From Actinomycetota bacterium (lineage in GTDB: Bacteria; Actinomycetota; Thermoleophilia; Solirubrobacterales; 70-9), in the NCBI GenBank assembly GCA_018268675.1, contig JAFDWB010000058.1:1-54343 (forward strand): a stretch of DNA of 54,343 bases. Direction: 5' to 3'. Positions 34,713 through 43,307 of the stretch are shown piece by piece. Below the pieces are notes generated by a model. It was given only the letters and a program-made list of their open reading frames with translations, made no database searches and was not told the origin of the DNA. Made by a program: the position numbers and the translations under genes. Position 1 is the stretch's first letter, and each line of letters starts with the position of its first letter.

Positions 34713-35402
34713 TCAGGCGCTGAGGGTGGCGGTGCCGCGGATCAGGGGGCGCACGATCGCGGGCGCCTTGGGGAGTTTGCCGTGATCGACCGAGTCGAGC
34801 TGAAACGACGAGGCGCGGAGATTGGCCTCGGTGTCGCGATTGCAGTGGCAGCCGTCGGCGAGGAAGCGCCAGGGCTTCTCGAGGCGGTCCTGCCAGCGGG
34901 CGCGGCCCGGGTCGTCGGAGCGGACGTGCTCGATGAACAGGAGACGGCCTCCCGGCTCGAGGACGCGGGCGAGCTCGGCGATCGCTGCGGTCGGGTCGGG
35001 GACCGTACAGAGGACGAGGGTGGCGACCGCGGTGTCGAAGGTGTCGTCGGCGAAGGGGATCGCTTCGGCGGGGGCGGCGACGAGACGGGCCGGCGGGGTC
35101 GCGCCCGGCGCGCGATCGGCGAGGCGCGAGCGCAGGCGGGCACCCATGTGCTCGTCGGGCTCGAGGAGCGTCAGGTCCTCGGCCGCCGCGCCGTAGAGGT
35201 CGAGGTTGACGCCGGTCCCGGCGCCGATCTCGATCACCCGGCCATGTGCCTCGGCCAGGAGCTCGGCCCGCATCGCCCCGAGGCCGTTCTCCTCGGTCGC
35301 CTTGAGGCCGCGGTCATAGCAGGCCGCGAAGAGACGCCCCATGGTGGCGTCGTACGCCTTTCCCATCGCTCCGGCGGCCATCGCCTGTCCATTTGACCAC
35401 AC
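34713..35402 (-). CDS. Class I SAM-dependent methyltransferase (METTL7/UbiE-like)
   Basis: 229-residue methyltransferase. SAM-binding VIEIGAGTGVNLDLYG, the acidic end of beta-2 at LLEPDEHM, DTFDTAVATLVLCTVPDP and LARVLEPGGRLLFIEHVRSDD resemble the METTL7/ubiquinone-menaquinone methyltransferase-like group. The carboxy-terminal GCHCNRDTEANLRASSF segment is also seen in that group. Substrate unknown. The start is uncertain: the GTG used here and an ATG 21 nt inside are both possible, and neither has a good ribosome-binding site. Confidence 0.85.
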   Translation of the reverse strand: MWSNGQAMAAGAMGKAYDATMGRLFAACYDRGLKATEENGLGAMRAELLAEAHGRVIEIGAGTGVNLDLYGAAAEDLTLLEPDEHMGARLRSRLADRAPGATPPARLVAAPAEAIPFADDTFDTAVATLVLCTVPDPTAAIAELARVLEPGGRLLFIEHVRSDDPGRARWQDRLEKPWRFLADGCHCNRDTEANLRASSFQLDSVDHGKLPKAPAIVRPLIRGTATLSA

Positions 35403-35443
35403 CAGGGTGCGGCACCGCGAGCGAGGAGGCGCGGAGGTGGCGC

Positions 35444-36376
35444 TCAGGCGTCCTCGGCGTCGGACCCGGCGGCCGCCGGCGCCGCGTTGACGGCGCGCTC
35501 CTCGCGCTCCTCGGGGGCGCTCGCGGCCGCCGGGTCGCCGCCGGTGCTATGCGCGGCGCGCTCCTCGTAGGCGGCCCGCGCCGCATGGTCGACCTCGGTC
35601 ATCAGCTTGTCGGTGCCCATCGCCCGGCCGACCCACTCGGCCGCGGCGCGCGGCATCAGCGCGGCCGCCCGGAGGAGCGCGCCGTTCGCCTTCGGCACGA
35701 AGACCTCGAAGCGCGGCACTTCGAGGGCCTCGACGATCGCCGCGGCGACATCGTCGGCCTCCACCGGTTTCACCCACCTCTGGCCGACGCCGGCGGTCAG
35801 TTCGGTGTTGACCACGGTCGGCATCACGCAGGAGATCTCCACCCGGCGGCCGCGCATTTCCGCCCGCACCGCCTCGCTCAGCCCGACCACCGCGTGCTTG
35901 GTCGCCGAGTAGGTGGCGATCCCGGGCACCCCGGTCTTGCCCGCCTGCGAGGCGATGTTGACGATGTGTCCCGTGTCGCGGGGCAGCATCCGCGCGAGCG
36001 CCAGCTGGGTGCCGTGGATGACGCCGATCAGGTTGATGTCGATCTGGCGGCGGAAGGAGTCCTCGGACTCTTCCACGAAGGGCGTCACCGGCATGATCCC
36101 GGCGTTGTTGACGACCACGTCGAGGGGGCCGAGCAGGCGCTCCGCCTCGCCCAGGAACGCCTCGAAGGCGCCGCGGTCGGACACGTCGAGCGCCAGCGCG
36201 ACGCTGCCCCCGCTGAGGCCCGCCGCCGTCTGCTTCGCGAGCGCCAGATCGACGTCGCCGATCGCCACCCGGGCGCCGCGGCGCACCAGCGCCGCCGCCG
36301 TAGCCTTCCCGATCCCGCGCGCGCCGCCGGTGATCGCCACCACCTTCCCGTTCAGGATCCGCCGCTGCTTCGCCAT
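35444..36376 (-). CDS. Short-chain dehydrogenase/reductase
   Basis: 310-residue classical SDR with the cofactor motif ITGGARGIGKATA, NNAGIMP and catalytic YSATKHAVVG (Tyr-x-x-x-Lys), preceded by the serine in NIASQAG. A low-complexity Ala/Glu tail of about 30 residues extends the protein. The ATG follows GGGGAGGAGGAGCG, a strong Shine-Dalgarno that is also used by the thiolase gene 18 nt upstream. The two are probably an operon for oxidation and cleavage of a lipid-derived acyl chain. Confidence 0.9.
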   Translation of the reverse strand: MAKQRRILNGKVVAITGGARGIGKATAAALVRRGARVAIGDVDLALAKQTAAGLSGGSVALALDVSDRGAFEAFLGEAERLLGPLDVVVNNAGIMPVTPFVEESEDSFRRQIDINLIGVIHGTQLALARMLPRDTGHIVNIASQAGKTGVPGIATYSATKHAVVGLSEAVRAEMRGRRVEISCVMPTVVNTELTAGVGQRWVKPVEADDVAAAIVEALEVPRFEVFVPKANGALLRAAALMPRAAAEWVGRAMGTDKLMTEVDHAARAAYEERAAHSTGGDPAAASAPEEREERAVNAAPAAAGSDAEDA

Positions 36377-36393
36377 CGCTCCTCCTCCCCGGC

Positions 36394-37587
36394 TCACCCG
36401 GCCGGCCTGTAGACCGTGACCACGGCCGCGCCGCCGAGGCCGATGTTGTGCTGCAGGCCTACCTTCGCACCTTCGACCTGCCGGCGCCCGGCTTCCCCGC
36501 GCAGCTGCCAGGTCAGCTCCGAGCACTGCGCGAGCCCGGTCGCGCCGAGCGGGTGCCCCTTCGAGATCAGCCCGCCGGACGGGTTGACCACGACCTGGCC
36601 GCCGAAGGTCGTCGCTTCCGCCTCGACCAGCTTGTGGGCCTCGCCCTCGTCCGCGAACCCGAGCGCTTCGTAGGTGATCAGCTCGTTGGCGCTGAAGCAG
36701 TCGTGGAGCTCGCAGACGTCGACCTCGTGTGGCGCCACCTGGGCCTCCTCGTAGGCGGCGCGCGCCGCCGCCCGCGACATCTCCGAGCCGACGATCGTCA
36801 TGCAGTCGGCGCGCTCGTCGAAGGTCGAGGAGAGGTCGGTGACCATCGCCTGCCCGACGATCTCCACCGCCTTCTCCCAGAGCCCGTGCGAGTCGACATA
36901 ACTCTCCGAGGCGACGATCGCGCAGGCCGCCCCGTCGGAGGTCGGCGAGCACTGCAGCTTGGTCAGCGGGTCGTGGATCATCTTCGCCGCCTTGATGTCG
37001 GCGAGGCTGTACTCGTCCTGGAACTGGGCGTAGGGGTTGTTGACCGAGTGCTTGTGGTTCTTCCAGCCGATCCAGGCGAAATGGTTGGGGGTCGAGCCGT
37101 ACTTCTGCATGTGGTCGCGGCCGGCGTTGCCGAACATCTGCGGCGCGGGCGGCGAGGGCTCGGGATCGCGGAGCTCGAACATCCGGGTCGCGTGGCGGTC
37201 GAGCGCGTTGGTGCGGTCGGTGTACTTGACGCCGAGGCTGCCCGGCTCCATCTTCTCGAAGCCGACCGCGAGCGCGCAGTCGGCCAGCCCGCCCTTGACC
37301 GCCTGGCGGGCGAGGAAGAGCGCCGAGGAGCCGGTGGCGCAGTTGTTGTTGACGTTGACCACCGGGATGCCCGTGACCCCGAGGCCATAGAGGGCGCGCT
37401 GGCCGTAGGTCGAGTCGCCGTAGCAGTAGCCGGCGAAGGCCTGGTCGACGTCCTCGTAGGGAATGCCCGCGTCGGCGAGCGCCTTCTCCCCCGCCTCGAC
37501 CGCCCAGTCCGGGTAGTCGCCCTTCTTGGTCCCGGGCTTCTCGAACCTGGTCATCCCGACCCCGATCACGAACGTGCGGTTGCTCAA
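36394..37587 (-). CDS. Thiolase family protein (lipid-transfer/SCP-x type)
   Basis: 397-residue thiolase-fold enzyme. Nucleophile cysteine lies in [13 protein letters not shown] (about residue 84), and the active-site elements [33 protein letters not shown] and [16 protein letters not shown] are present. The [13 protein letters not shown] combination is that of SCP2-type thiolases of fatty-acid, branched-chain or sterol side-chain breakdown. The start is TTG behind GGGGGAGGAGGAGCG. It is co-transcribed with the SDR gene; the substrate is not determined. Confidence 0.9.
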   Translation of the reverse strand: MSNRTFVIGVGMTRFEKPGTKKGDYPDWAVEAGEKALADAGIPYEDVDQAFAGYCYGDSTYGQRALYGLGVTGIPVVNVNNNCATGSSALFLARQAVKGGLADCALAVGFEKMEPGSLGVKYTDRTNALDRHATRMFELRDPEPSPPAPQMFGNAGRDHMQKYGSTPNHFAWIGWKNHKHSVNNPYAQFQDEYSLADIKAAKMIHDPLTKLQCSPTSDGAACAIVASESYVDSHGLWEKAVEIVGQAMVTDLSSTFDERADCMTIVGSEMSRAAARAAYEEAQVAPHEVDVCELHDCFSANELITYEALGFADEGEAHKLVEAEATTFGGQVVVNPSGGLISKGHPLGATGLAQCSELTWQLRGEAGRRQVEGAKVGLQHNIGLGGAAVVTVYRPAG

Positions 37588-37709
37588 CGCTCCTCCTCCC
37601 CCGCGGCCGCGGCCTCCGCTCGCGGCCCATTTGGCTGGCTGGCCAGTAAGTTAGCGGGCCGCCGCCCGGCGCGCACGCGCACACGGTCCGGGCGGGCGCC
37701 GGCGCGAAG

Positions 37710-37723
37710 TATCCTTGGGGGTC
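37710..37723 (+). promoter_or_regulatory. -10 hexamer of ccdA, leaderless configuration
   Basis: TATCCT at 37710-37715 ends 8 nt before the GTG at 37724. The gap between the thiolase start and this point (37588-37709) holds no gene. Confidence 0.5.
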
Positions 37724-38485
37724 GTGATCCTGGCCGATCTAAGCGGCGACCCCGCGGCGGGGGTAGGCATCCTCGCGGCCCTGGTGGCGGGGATCGTCTC
37801 CTTTCTCTCCCCCTGTGTGCTGCCGCTCGTCCCCGGCTATCTGTCGGCGGTCACCGGCGTCTCCGCCAGCGAGCTCGAGGACGCCGACTGGCGCCGCGTC
37901 GTCGGCCCCAGCCTGATCTTCGTCGCCAGCTTCTCCTCGATCTTCATCCTGCTCGGGCTGACCGCGACCGGGCTCGGCTCCTTCCTCTCCTCCAACAAGC
38001 CGCTGCTGACCAAGATCTCCGGCTGGCTGATCATCGCCATGGGGGTCCTCTTCGTCGGCTCCCTCTTCGTCACCCGGCTGAACAAGGAGTGGCACGTCGA
38101 CGCGCTCCTCTCGCGCGCCGGCAAAGGTGGCCCGATCGTCGCCGGCGCCGCCTTCGCGATCGCCTGGACGCCCTGCATCGGGCCGACCCTCGGCGCGATC
38201 CTCTCTGCCGCCGCCGCCTCGGGCTCGGCCGGACGCGGGGCCTTCCTGCTGGCGATCTACTCGGCCGGCCTGGCGATCCCCTTCCTGGCCACCGCGCTCG
38301 CCTTCTCCCGGATGACCACCGCCTTCTCGGTGGTCAAGCGCCACTACCAGGCGATCGTCGCGGTCGGCGGCCTGATCCTGATCGCGATGGGGATCCTGAT
38401 CGTGACCGGCGAATTCAAACAGCTGAACATCGAAGCCCAGAATTGGCTGTCGGGTCTGGGCCTCGACTTCTGGAACCACGTCTGA
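37724..38485 (+). CDS. ccdA: Cytochrome c biogenesis/thiol transport protein CcdA
   Basis: 253-residue DsbD-beta-like membrane protein with six helices passing reducing equivalents across the membrane. The two paired cysteines are in SFLSPCVLPLVPGYLS and AWTPCIGPTLGAIL. Such electrons keep apocytochrome c haem-binding cysteines reduced or service external thioredoxins. This matches the cytochrome c at 14 kb and the disulfide-forming genes at 32.5-34.6 kb. The GTG at 37724 follows the -10 hexamer by 8 nt; a TTG 9 nt earlier is less likely. Confidence 0.92.
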   Translation: MILADLSGDPAAGVGILAALVAGIVSFLSPCVLPLVPGYLSAVTGVSASELEDADWRRVVGPSLIFVASFSSIFILLGLTATGLGSFLSSNKPLLTKISGWLIIAMGVLFVGSLFVTRLNKEWHVDALLSRAGKGGPIVAGAAFAIAWTPCIGPTLGAILSAAAASGSAGRGAFLLAIYSAGLAIPFLATALAFSRMTTAFSVVKRHYQAIVAVGGLILIAMGILIVTGEFKQLNIEAQNWLSGLGLDFWNHV

Positions 38486-38527
38486 GCGGGCCTCCGATCG
38501 GCGCGCCTCGGCGTCCTCGCTCAGGGC

Positions 38528-38809
38528 TTAATTGTGCGTGACGGGGACCGCCGTCTCGACCTCCTGGCCGACCGCCTCGGTGATCTCGAGGCCGTCGTCC
38601 TCGAGGTCGCGGGAACAGACGATGCGGAAGCGACCGGTGCCGATCTCGCCGTCGGGGACGACCGGAAGGCCGCGGATCGTGTCCCAGCCGAGGCGCTCGA
38701 CCTCGAACGGGTTCATCCTCACCTCCGCCGCCGGGAAGGGGCAGTTGGCGTTGTGCTGGTCGATCGCCTTGGAGATCGCCTCGAGGTTCTTCGCCTCGGC
38801 GGAAGCCAT
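38528..38809 (-). CDS. Conserved hypothetical protein, 93 residues
   Basis: Small cytoplasmic protein of unknown function. It begins with an Ala/Glu-rich helix (MASAEAKNLEAISKAIDQHN), then NCPFPAAEVRMNPFEVERLG and a beta-rich region around residues 40-90 (LPVVPDGEIGTGRFRIVC). The ATG is inferred from the length and the absence of a good start further upstream. It lies between the convergent ccdA gene and a divergent channel gene. I do not recognise the family. Confidence 0.7.
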   Translation of the reverse strand: MASAEAKNLEAISKAIDQHNANCPFPAAEVRMNPFEVERLGWDTIRGLPVVPDGEIGTGRFRIVCSRDLEDDGLEITEAVGQEVETAVPVTHN

Positions 38810-38897
38810 GGCCGAAGGATAGTGGGGCCTGCGACGAAGGCACCCTCGGGACCACCGCCGCGAGAGGACCGCGAGATCTCCCGCCGAACTCCACATC

Positions 38898-39524
38898 GTG
38901 AGCACGAACCGGCTCGAGGCCTTCTCGGACGGGGTCTTCGCGATCGCGATCACGCTGCTCGTCCTGAACCTCCACGTCCCGGCGCCGGGGTCGGGGAGCC
39001 TCGGCCACGAGCTGCTCGCCCAGTGGCCGAGCTATGCGGCCTACGTGATCTCCTTCGTCACCATCGGGATCATCTGGATCAACCACCACGCGGCGTTCAG
39101 CCGGCTGCGCGCGGTCGACCACTCGATCCTGATCCTGAACCTCCTGCTGCTGCTGAGCGTCGGATTCCTCCCCTTCACCACCTCCCTGATGGCGACCTAC
39201 CTCAAGGAGGGCAGCGGCGAGAGCCTCGCGGCGGCGGTGTACGGCGCCTCCTTCCTGGTGATGGGCGGCGTCTTCGTCCTCGCCAACCGCCAGATCCTCT
39301 TCCGCCGACCGCAGCTGCTGCGCGAGCCGATCCCGCCGGAGGTTGCCCGCCGCACCCTCTTCTTCGCGGCGGTCGGCCAGGTCCCCTACCTGCTGGCGAC
39401 GGTCCTCGCCTTCGTCTCCCCGTACCTCACGCTCGGAATCTGCGCCGCGACCGCGGTCTACTACTCGCTCCCGGTCGCCTCGCGCCCCGGCGACCACGGC
39501 CAGTCCGGCGCCAGCATCGCGTAG
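38898..39524 (+). CDS. TMEM175/DUF1211 family potassium channel-like protein
   Basis: 208-residue membrane protein with about six helices. The signature RLEAFSDGVFAIAITLLVL opens the protein: the RxxxFSDG motif forms the pore-lining helix of bacterial TMEM175 channels, which conduct potassium. WINHHAAFSRL is also typical. The gene end overlaps the 3' end of a broken GNAT gene on the opposite strand by 64 nt. Confidence 0.88.
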   Translation: MSTNRLEAFSDGVFAIAITLLVLNLHVPAPGSGSLGHELLAQWPSYAAYVISFVTIGIIWINHHAAFSRLRAVDHSILILNLLLLLSVGFLPFTTSLMATYLKEGSGESLAAAVYGASFLVMGGVFVLANRQILFRRPQLLREPIPPEVARRTLFFAAVGQVPYLLATVLAFVSPYLTLGICAATAVYYSLPVASRPGDHGQSGASIA

Positions 39525-39939
39525 AGGATCGCGTCCTCGTAGCGGCCGCGGAGGAGCTTCGCCTCGCGCAGCACGGCCTCCTCGCGGAACCCGAGCCGCT
39601 CCGGGATCGCCCGGCTGCGCGCGTCGTCGGCGACGACCTCGATCACTACCCGGTGGAGCCCCCACTCTCGGAACGCGTGGTCGACGAGCATCCGGACGGC
39701 GGCGGTCATCAGGCCGCGGCCCTCCGCCTCAGCGGCGAGCCAGTACCCGATCGAGGTCGAGCGGTTCATCGTCTGCGGGCGAGGTAGGAGACGCTGTCCT
39801 CGAACCGGTGCGATTCCGCCCACGGGAGGCGACGCGCGAGGTGCTCGCGGTTCGCCGCCGTCAGCTCGGCGGCATCGGACTCGACGAACGGGCGCAGGAG
39901 GGCGCCCGGGGCGATCGGCAGCGGCTCCGGCGTCTCCAT
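39461..39939 (-). pseudogene. Broken RimJ/RimL-type GNAT acetyltransferase
   Basis: The amino-terminal part is read from ATG at 39939 (LLRPFVESDAAELTAANREH region, ending at SVSYLARRR and a stop). The carboxy-terminal part is in another frame (NRSTSIGYWLAAEAEGRGLM, IPERLGFREEAVLREAKLL). About 35-40 residues that normally connect these parts, including a central beta strand, are missing near 39770-39785. A deletion with frame change is the simplest explanation. A separate 100-residue product from the internal ATG would lack the amino-terminal strands. An intact GNAT is encoded next. Confidence 0.75.
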
Positions 39940-39977
39940 CTCCCCGATTCTGGCCGATCGGCCGGCAAGCTTGGCGG

Positions 39978-40517
39978 ATGCCGACGCTCCCCGCCGACCT
40001 GCGCCTCGAAAGCGAGGAGGTCGTGCTGCGGGAGTGGCGCGACGGGGACGCTGCGGCGCTCGAGGCGGTCTGCGGCGAGTGGGACGTCTGCGCGTTCAGC
40101 TCGGTCCCCTGGTCCTACTCGAAGGCGGAGGCGTTCGCCTGGATCGAGCGGCAGCGACGCAAACGGGCCGCGGGGACGGTGCTGGCGCTGGCGATCGAGA
40201 GACGCGGGGACGGGCGCGCGGTGGGCAACGTGAACCTGGCGCGCTTCGGGGAGGAGGCACGCGAGGCGGCGATCGGCTACTGGCTCGCGCCCGCGGCCCG
40301 CGGGCAGGGGCTCGCGACCGCCGCCGCGCGCCTCCTCATCGACTGGGGCCTCGACGCCCTCGGCCTCGAGCGGGTCGAGTTCGCGATCCTGCCGCAGAAC
40401 CTCGCCTCCCGGCGGGTGGCGGAACGGGTCGGGGCGCGGCCCGAGGGCGTCCGGCGGGAGAGCCACGAGGCCGAGGGCCGGTGGTGGGACATGGAGATCT
40501 GGAGCGTCGGCCGCTGA
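39978..40517 (+). CDS. GNAT acetyltransferase (RimJ/RimL type)
   Basis: 179-residue N-acetyltransferase with LRLESEEVVLREWRDGDAAAL, AIGYWLAPAARGQGLATAA (acetyl-CoA pyrophosphate loop) and NLASRRVAERVGARPEGV. The family acetylates amino termini of proteins or small amines; target unknown. Divergent from the broken homologue, sharing a 38-nt gap. Confidence 0.88.
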   Translation: MPTLPADLRLESEEVVLREWRDGDAAALEAVCGEWDVCAFSSVPWSYSKAEAFAWIERQRRKRAAGTVLALAIERRGDGRAVGNVNLARFGEEAREAAIGYWLAPAARGQGLATAAARLLIDWGLDALGLERVEFAILPQNLASRRVAERVGARPEGVRRESHEAEGRWWDMEIWSVGR

Positions 40518-40542
40518 CGACCGCCGTTGCCCGGGGACCGGG

Positions 40543-41481
40543 TCAGGTCGCCGCGAAACGCTCGCCCAGCCACCCCTCGATGTCCTCCCAGGCGGCGCGC
40601 GCCATCGCGGTGGGGAACCCGGTGAAGCCGTGCGGGGACTCGGGGTACACGCGCAGGTCGACCTCTCCCCCGGCCGCCGAGAGGCGCATCGCCATCAGCA
40701 GGCTGTCCTCGAGGACGACGTCCAGCGCCCCGACCGTGAGCAAGGCCGGCGGTAGACCGTGGAGAGCGCCGAAAAGCGGCGAGATGTCGGGGTTCGTGCG
40801 GTCCTCGACCGTGCCGACGTAGGCCTCGAGGTAATACTCGTCGGCGAAGCGGCGTGCGGCCGGCGTCCGCGCGCTGAGGTCGAACGCCCCGAACTGGAGC
40901 GCGGCGCCGACGAACGGTCCGGTCATCCCCTGGTCGCGGAGACGCAGCAACGTCGACATCGCCAGGTTGGCGCCCGCCGAGCCGCCGCCGATCGCCAGGC
41001 GCGAGGTCCCGAAGCGCGCTTTCCCCTGCTCGAGGAGCCAGAGGGCCGCGGTCTCGCAGTCATCCGGCGCGGCGGGCCAGGGATTCTCGGGCGCGAGCCG
41101 ATAGTCGACGCTCACGACCGCGATCCCGGCCGCATCGGCCAGCCACCGGTTGCGCCAGTCGCTGCGCGCCGCCCACCCCATGTAGAAGCCGCCGCCGTGG
41201 ATGTCCAGGTACACCCCGCCCGGCGGCCCGGCCTGAGGGGTCATGACCCGCACCGGAACCTGGCGCCCACCCGCCTCGGCGACGAGCTCCTCGGCCGGGG
41301 GCCCGTCCGGCGCGGGCCGCGTCGACAGCCCCGTGCGGTGCGCCTCCAGTCCCCCGGGACTGCGCGGGTCGACTGCCTGTATGGGACTCTCGGCCCCCGC
41401 CGCGGCGGCGTTGAACTCCCGTGCCTCCTCCACGAAGGCGGTCAACCGCGGGTCGACCAGACTGTCCATCCCGATTTGCAT
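40543..41481 (-). CDS. Alpha/beta hydrolase, hormone-sensitive-lipase family
   Basis: 312-residue esterase/lipase. The oxyanion motif is YLDIHGGGFYMG, the nucleophile elbow is IGGGSAGANLA (Ser about residue 158), an acid lies near VGALDVVLED, and the histidine is in SPHGFTGFP. These are the HSL (family IV) signatures, giving an ester hydrolase of short to medium acyl chains. No signal peptide is visible. Upstream lies a toxin-antitoxin pair with a 12-nt gap to the toxin stop. Confidence 0.9.
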   Translation of the reverse strand: MQIGMDSLVDPRLTAFVEEAREFNAAAAGAESPIQAVDPRSPGGLEAHRTGLSTRPAPDGPPAEELVAEAGGRQVPVRVMTPQAGPPGGVYLDIHGGGFYMGWAARSDWRNRWLADAAGIAVVSVDYRLAPENPWPAAPDDCETAALWLLEQGKARFGTSRLAIGGGSAGANLAMSTLLRLRDQGMTGPFVGAALQFGAFDLSARTPAARRFADEYYLEAYVGTVEDRTNPDISPLFGALHGLPPALLTVGALDVVLEDSLLMAMRLSAAGGEVDLRVYPESPHGFTGFPTAMARAAWEDIEGWLGERFAAT

Positions 41482-41493
41482 CTGGTGGTGTGC

Positions 41494-41886
41494 CTACCAG
41501 ACCACGATCGGGCGCGGATGCGGATGCGCTCGCAGTGCCTTGTCTTTGCTGACGAGCTGGAGGTCGTTCTCGACCGCCGTCCCGTAGATCATCCGGTCCG
41601 CGGGGTCGCCGGGAAATGACGACGGGAGCGAAACTGCGGTGTGGGCGATCGCCGGGGTGATCGGGATGGTTCGCAACTGCGCCGCGAGTCCTTTGAGCCA
41701 GGAGGCGACCGGGATCCTGACAGCGATCCGCTCATGCTCGGCCAGCCACGCCAACTCGTACCAGGAGATCGCCGCCACCACGAGCTCGTCGGCCCCCTCG
41801 AGAACCCCGCGTGCCGGGGCGCTGACGCGCTCGGGCTCGGCCGACCACCAGTGGACCACGTGCGTGTCGAGCAGCACGGCCCCCAT
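41494..41886 (-). CDS. VapC-like PIN-domain toxin
   Basis: 130-residue PIN ribonuclease. Acidic metal ligands are in VLLDTHVVHWW, ISWYELAWLAE and PGDPADRMIYGTA, the spacing of VapC toxins that cut tRNA or rRNA. It is directly downstream (2-nt gap) of a Phd/YefM-like antitoxin gene. Confidence 0.9.
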   Translation of the reverse strand: MGAVLLDTHVVHWWSAEPERVSAPARGVLEGADELVVAAISWYELAWLAEHERIAVRIPVASWLKGLAAQLRTIPITPAIAHTAVSLPSSFPGDPADRMIYGTAVENDLQLVSKDKALRAHPHPRPIVVW

Positions 41887-41888
41887 TT

Positions 41889-42119
41889 CTACGCTGCGTT
41901 CCAGCTCTCCCCGGTGGAGAAGAGATCCTCGTCATCCTCGACAGCGGTCATCGCCACTCCCTCGAAGGACCCTTTGAGCGTGCGGGCGCCGGAGGCGGGG
42001 ACGAGCCGAGCGACGGGACGCCCGTGTCGGATGATCTCGATTTCCTCGCCCGCGGCGGCGTCGTCCAGAAGGCGCAGGATAGTTGCCTTGGCGTCGGTAG
42101 CGGTCACTTGTTTAGTCAT
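41889..42119 (-). CDS. Phd/YefM-type antitoxin
   Basis: 76-residue antitoxin. The start VTATDAKATILRLLDDAAAGEE and IIRHGRPVARLVP are the DNA-binding Phd fold, and an acidic carboxy-terminal tail would neutralise the PIN toxin. On the minus strand TATACT ends 6 nt before the ATG, so the operon mRNA is likely leaderless. Such antitoxins repress their own promoter; the region 42120-42131 would be bound. Confidence 0.9.
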   Translation of the reverse strand: MTKQVTATDAKATILRLLDDAAAGEEIEIIRHGRPVARLVPASGARTLKGSFEGVAMTAVEDDEDLFSTGESWNAA

Positions 42120-42193
42120 GTGGACAGTATAGCGCCCAGATCACTCAAGCGAACGTGCGTTCGCTCCGCCGCGTGACGCGCTAACTTGCTGAC
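42120..42193. promoter_or_regulatory. Divergent control region of toxin-antitoxin operon and dinB, with LexA box
   Basis: CGAACGTGCGTTCG at 42150-42163 is a perfect palindrome matching the Gram-positive/actinobacterial SOS box (CGAAC-N4-GTTCG). For dinB, TAACTT (42182-42187) ends 6 nt before the GTG, so the box covers the -35 region. On the other side TATACT (42126-42131, minus strand) serves the antitoxin gene 19 nt from the box, so LexA could also affect the toxin operon. Only the dinB link is well supported. Confidence 0.8.
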
Positions 42194-43285
42194 GTGTCGA
42201 TCGCTGGGTGGCAACGGACCGTGGCACATCTCGACATGGATGCCTTTTACGCGAGCGTCGAGCTGCGGCGCCACCCGGAGCTGAAGGGGCAGCCGGTGGT
42301 CGTCTGCGGGTCGGGGCCGCGGGCGGTGGTGACGACGGCCAGTTACGAGGCGCGGAAGATGGCCGGGATCCACTCGGCGATGCCAGCGGCGGTGGCGCGG
42401 CGGCGGCTGCCGAACGCGGTCTATCTGCCGCCGGACTTTCCCGCCTACCGGGAGGCGTCGGGAGTGGTGATGGACGTGCTGCGCTCGAATGTCGAGGTGG
42501 TCGAGGTGGTCGGGCTCGACGAGGCGTATCTCGACCTCACCGGGATCTTCTCGCCGAAGGCGACGATGCGGCGGATCAAGGCGGAGATCCGGGAGCTGAC
42601 CGGGCTGACGTGCTCGGTCGGGATCTCCGAGTCGCGGCTGCTGGCGAAGATGACGAGCGAGCTCGGCAAGCCGAACGGGCTGGTCGCCGTCTCCCGCGAG
42701 GAGGCGCTGGCGCGCTTCGGGGGCGGGCCGCCCGGCGCTGTCCCCGGGATCGGCCCGAAGACCGCCGAGCGGCTGGAGAAGCTCGGCATCGCCACCCTGG
42801 CGGCGCTCGGGCAATGGGAACGGGCCGACCTCGAAGCGCGGTTCGGCCCCCGCTCCGGCGCCTGGCTCCACGCCCGCGGCAACCTCCGCGACGAGACGCC
42901 GATCAGCGTCAGCCGGGAGACCAAGTCGCAGTCGGTGGAGACGACCTTCGACGTCGACGTGGGCGAGCTCGCGGCACTCGAGCGGACGCTGCGCGAGCAG
43001 ACCGAAGAGCTCTGCCGCCGCCTGCGCAAGAAGGACCTCGAGGGGCGCTCGATCGGGATCAAGGTCCGCCTCGACGACTGGACCAACGTGACGCGCTCCC
43101 AATCGGTCGAGGCGCCGACCAACGACCCCGCGGTCGTCTGGCCTATCGCCCTCGACCTGCTGCGCGTCTACGACCCGCCGCGCCCGGTGCGGTTGCTCGG
43201 CGTGCGCCTCGCGTCCTTCGACAACGAGGCCGACGCCGCCGCCGAGGAGGACGAGCCGCAGCTCCGCCTCGCCCTCCCCGGCTGA
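42194..43285 (+). CDS. dinB: DNA polymerase IV (Y family)
   Basis: Translesion polymerase of 363 residues, error-prone and SOS-induced. Catalytic carboxylates are in HLDMDAFYASVE and VGLDEAYLDLT, and the palm/fingers contain SYEARKMAGIHSAMP. The helix-hairpin-helix PGIGPKTAERLEKLGI and little-finger domain follow. The carboxy terminus QLRLALPG fits a sliding-clamp-binding motif. The GTG start is 6 nt after TAACTT and downstream of a LexA box. Confidence 0.96.
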   Translation: MSIAGWQRTVAHLDMDAFYASVELRRHPELKGQPVVVCGSGPRAVVTTASYEARKMAGIHSAMPAAVARRRLPNAVYLPPDFPAYREASGVVMDVLRSNVEVVEVVGLDEAYLDLTGIFSPKATMRRIKAEIRELTGLTCSVGISESRLLAKMTSELGKPNGLVAVSREEALARFGGGPPGAVPGIGPKTAERLEKLGIATLAALGQWERADLEARFGPRSGAWLHARGNLRDETPISVSRETKSQSVETTFDVDVGELAALERTLREQTEELCRRLRKKDLEGRSIGIKVRLDDWTNVTRSQSVEAPTNDPAVVWPIALDLLRVYDPPRPVRLLGVRLASFDNEADAAAEEDEPQLRLALPG

Positions 43286-43307
43286 CGCCGTCGGCACCCG
43301 CGTGCGG

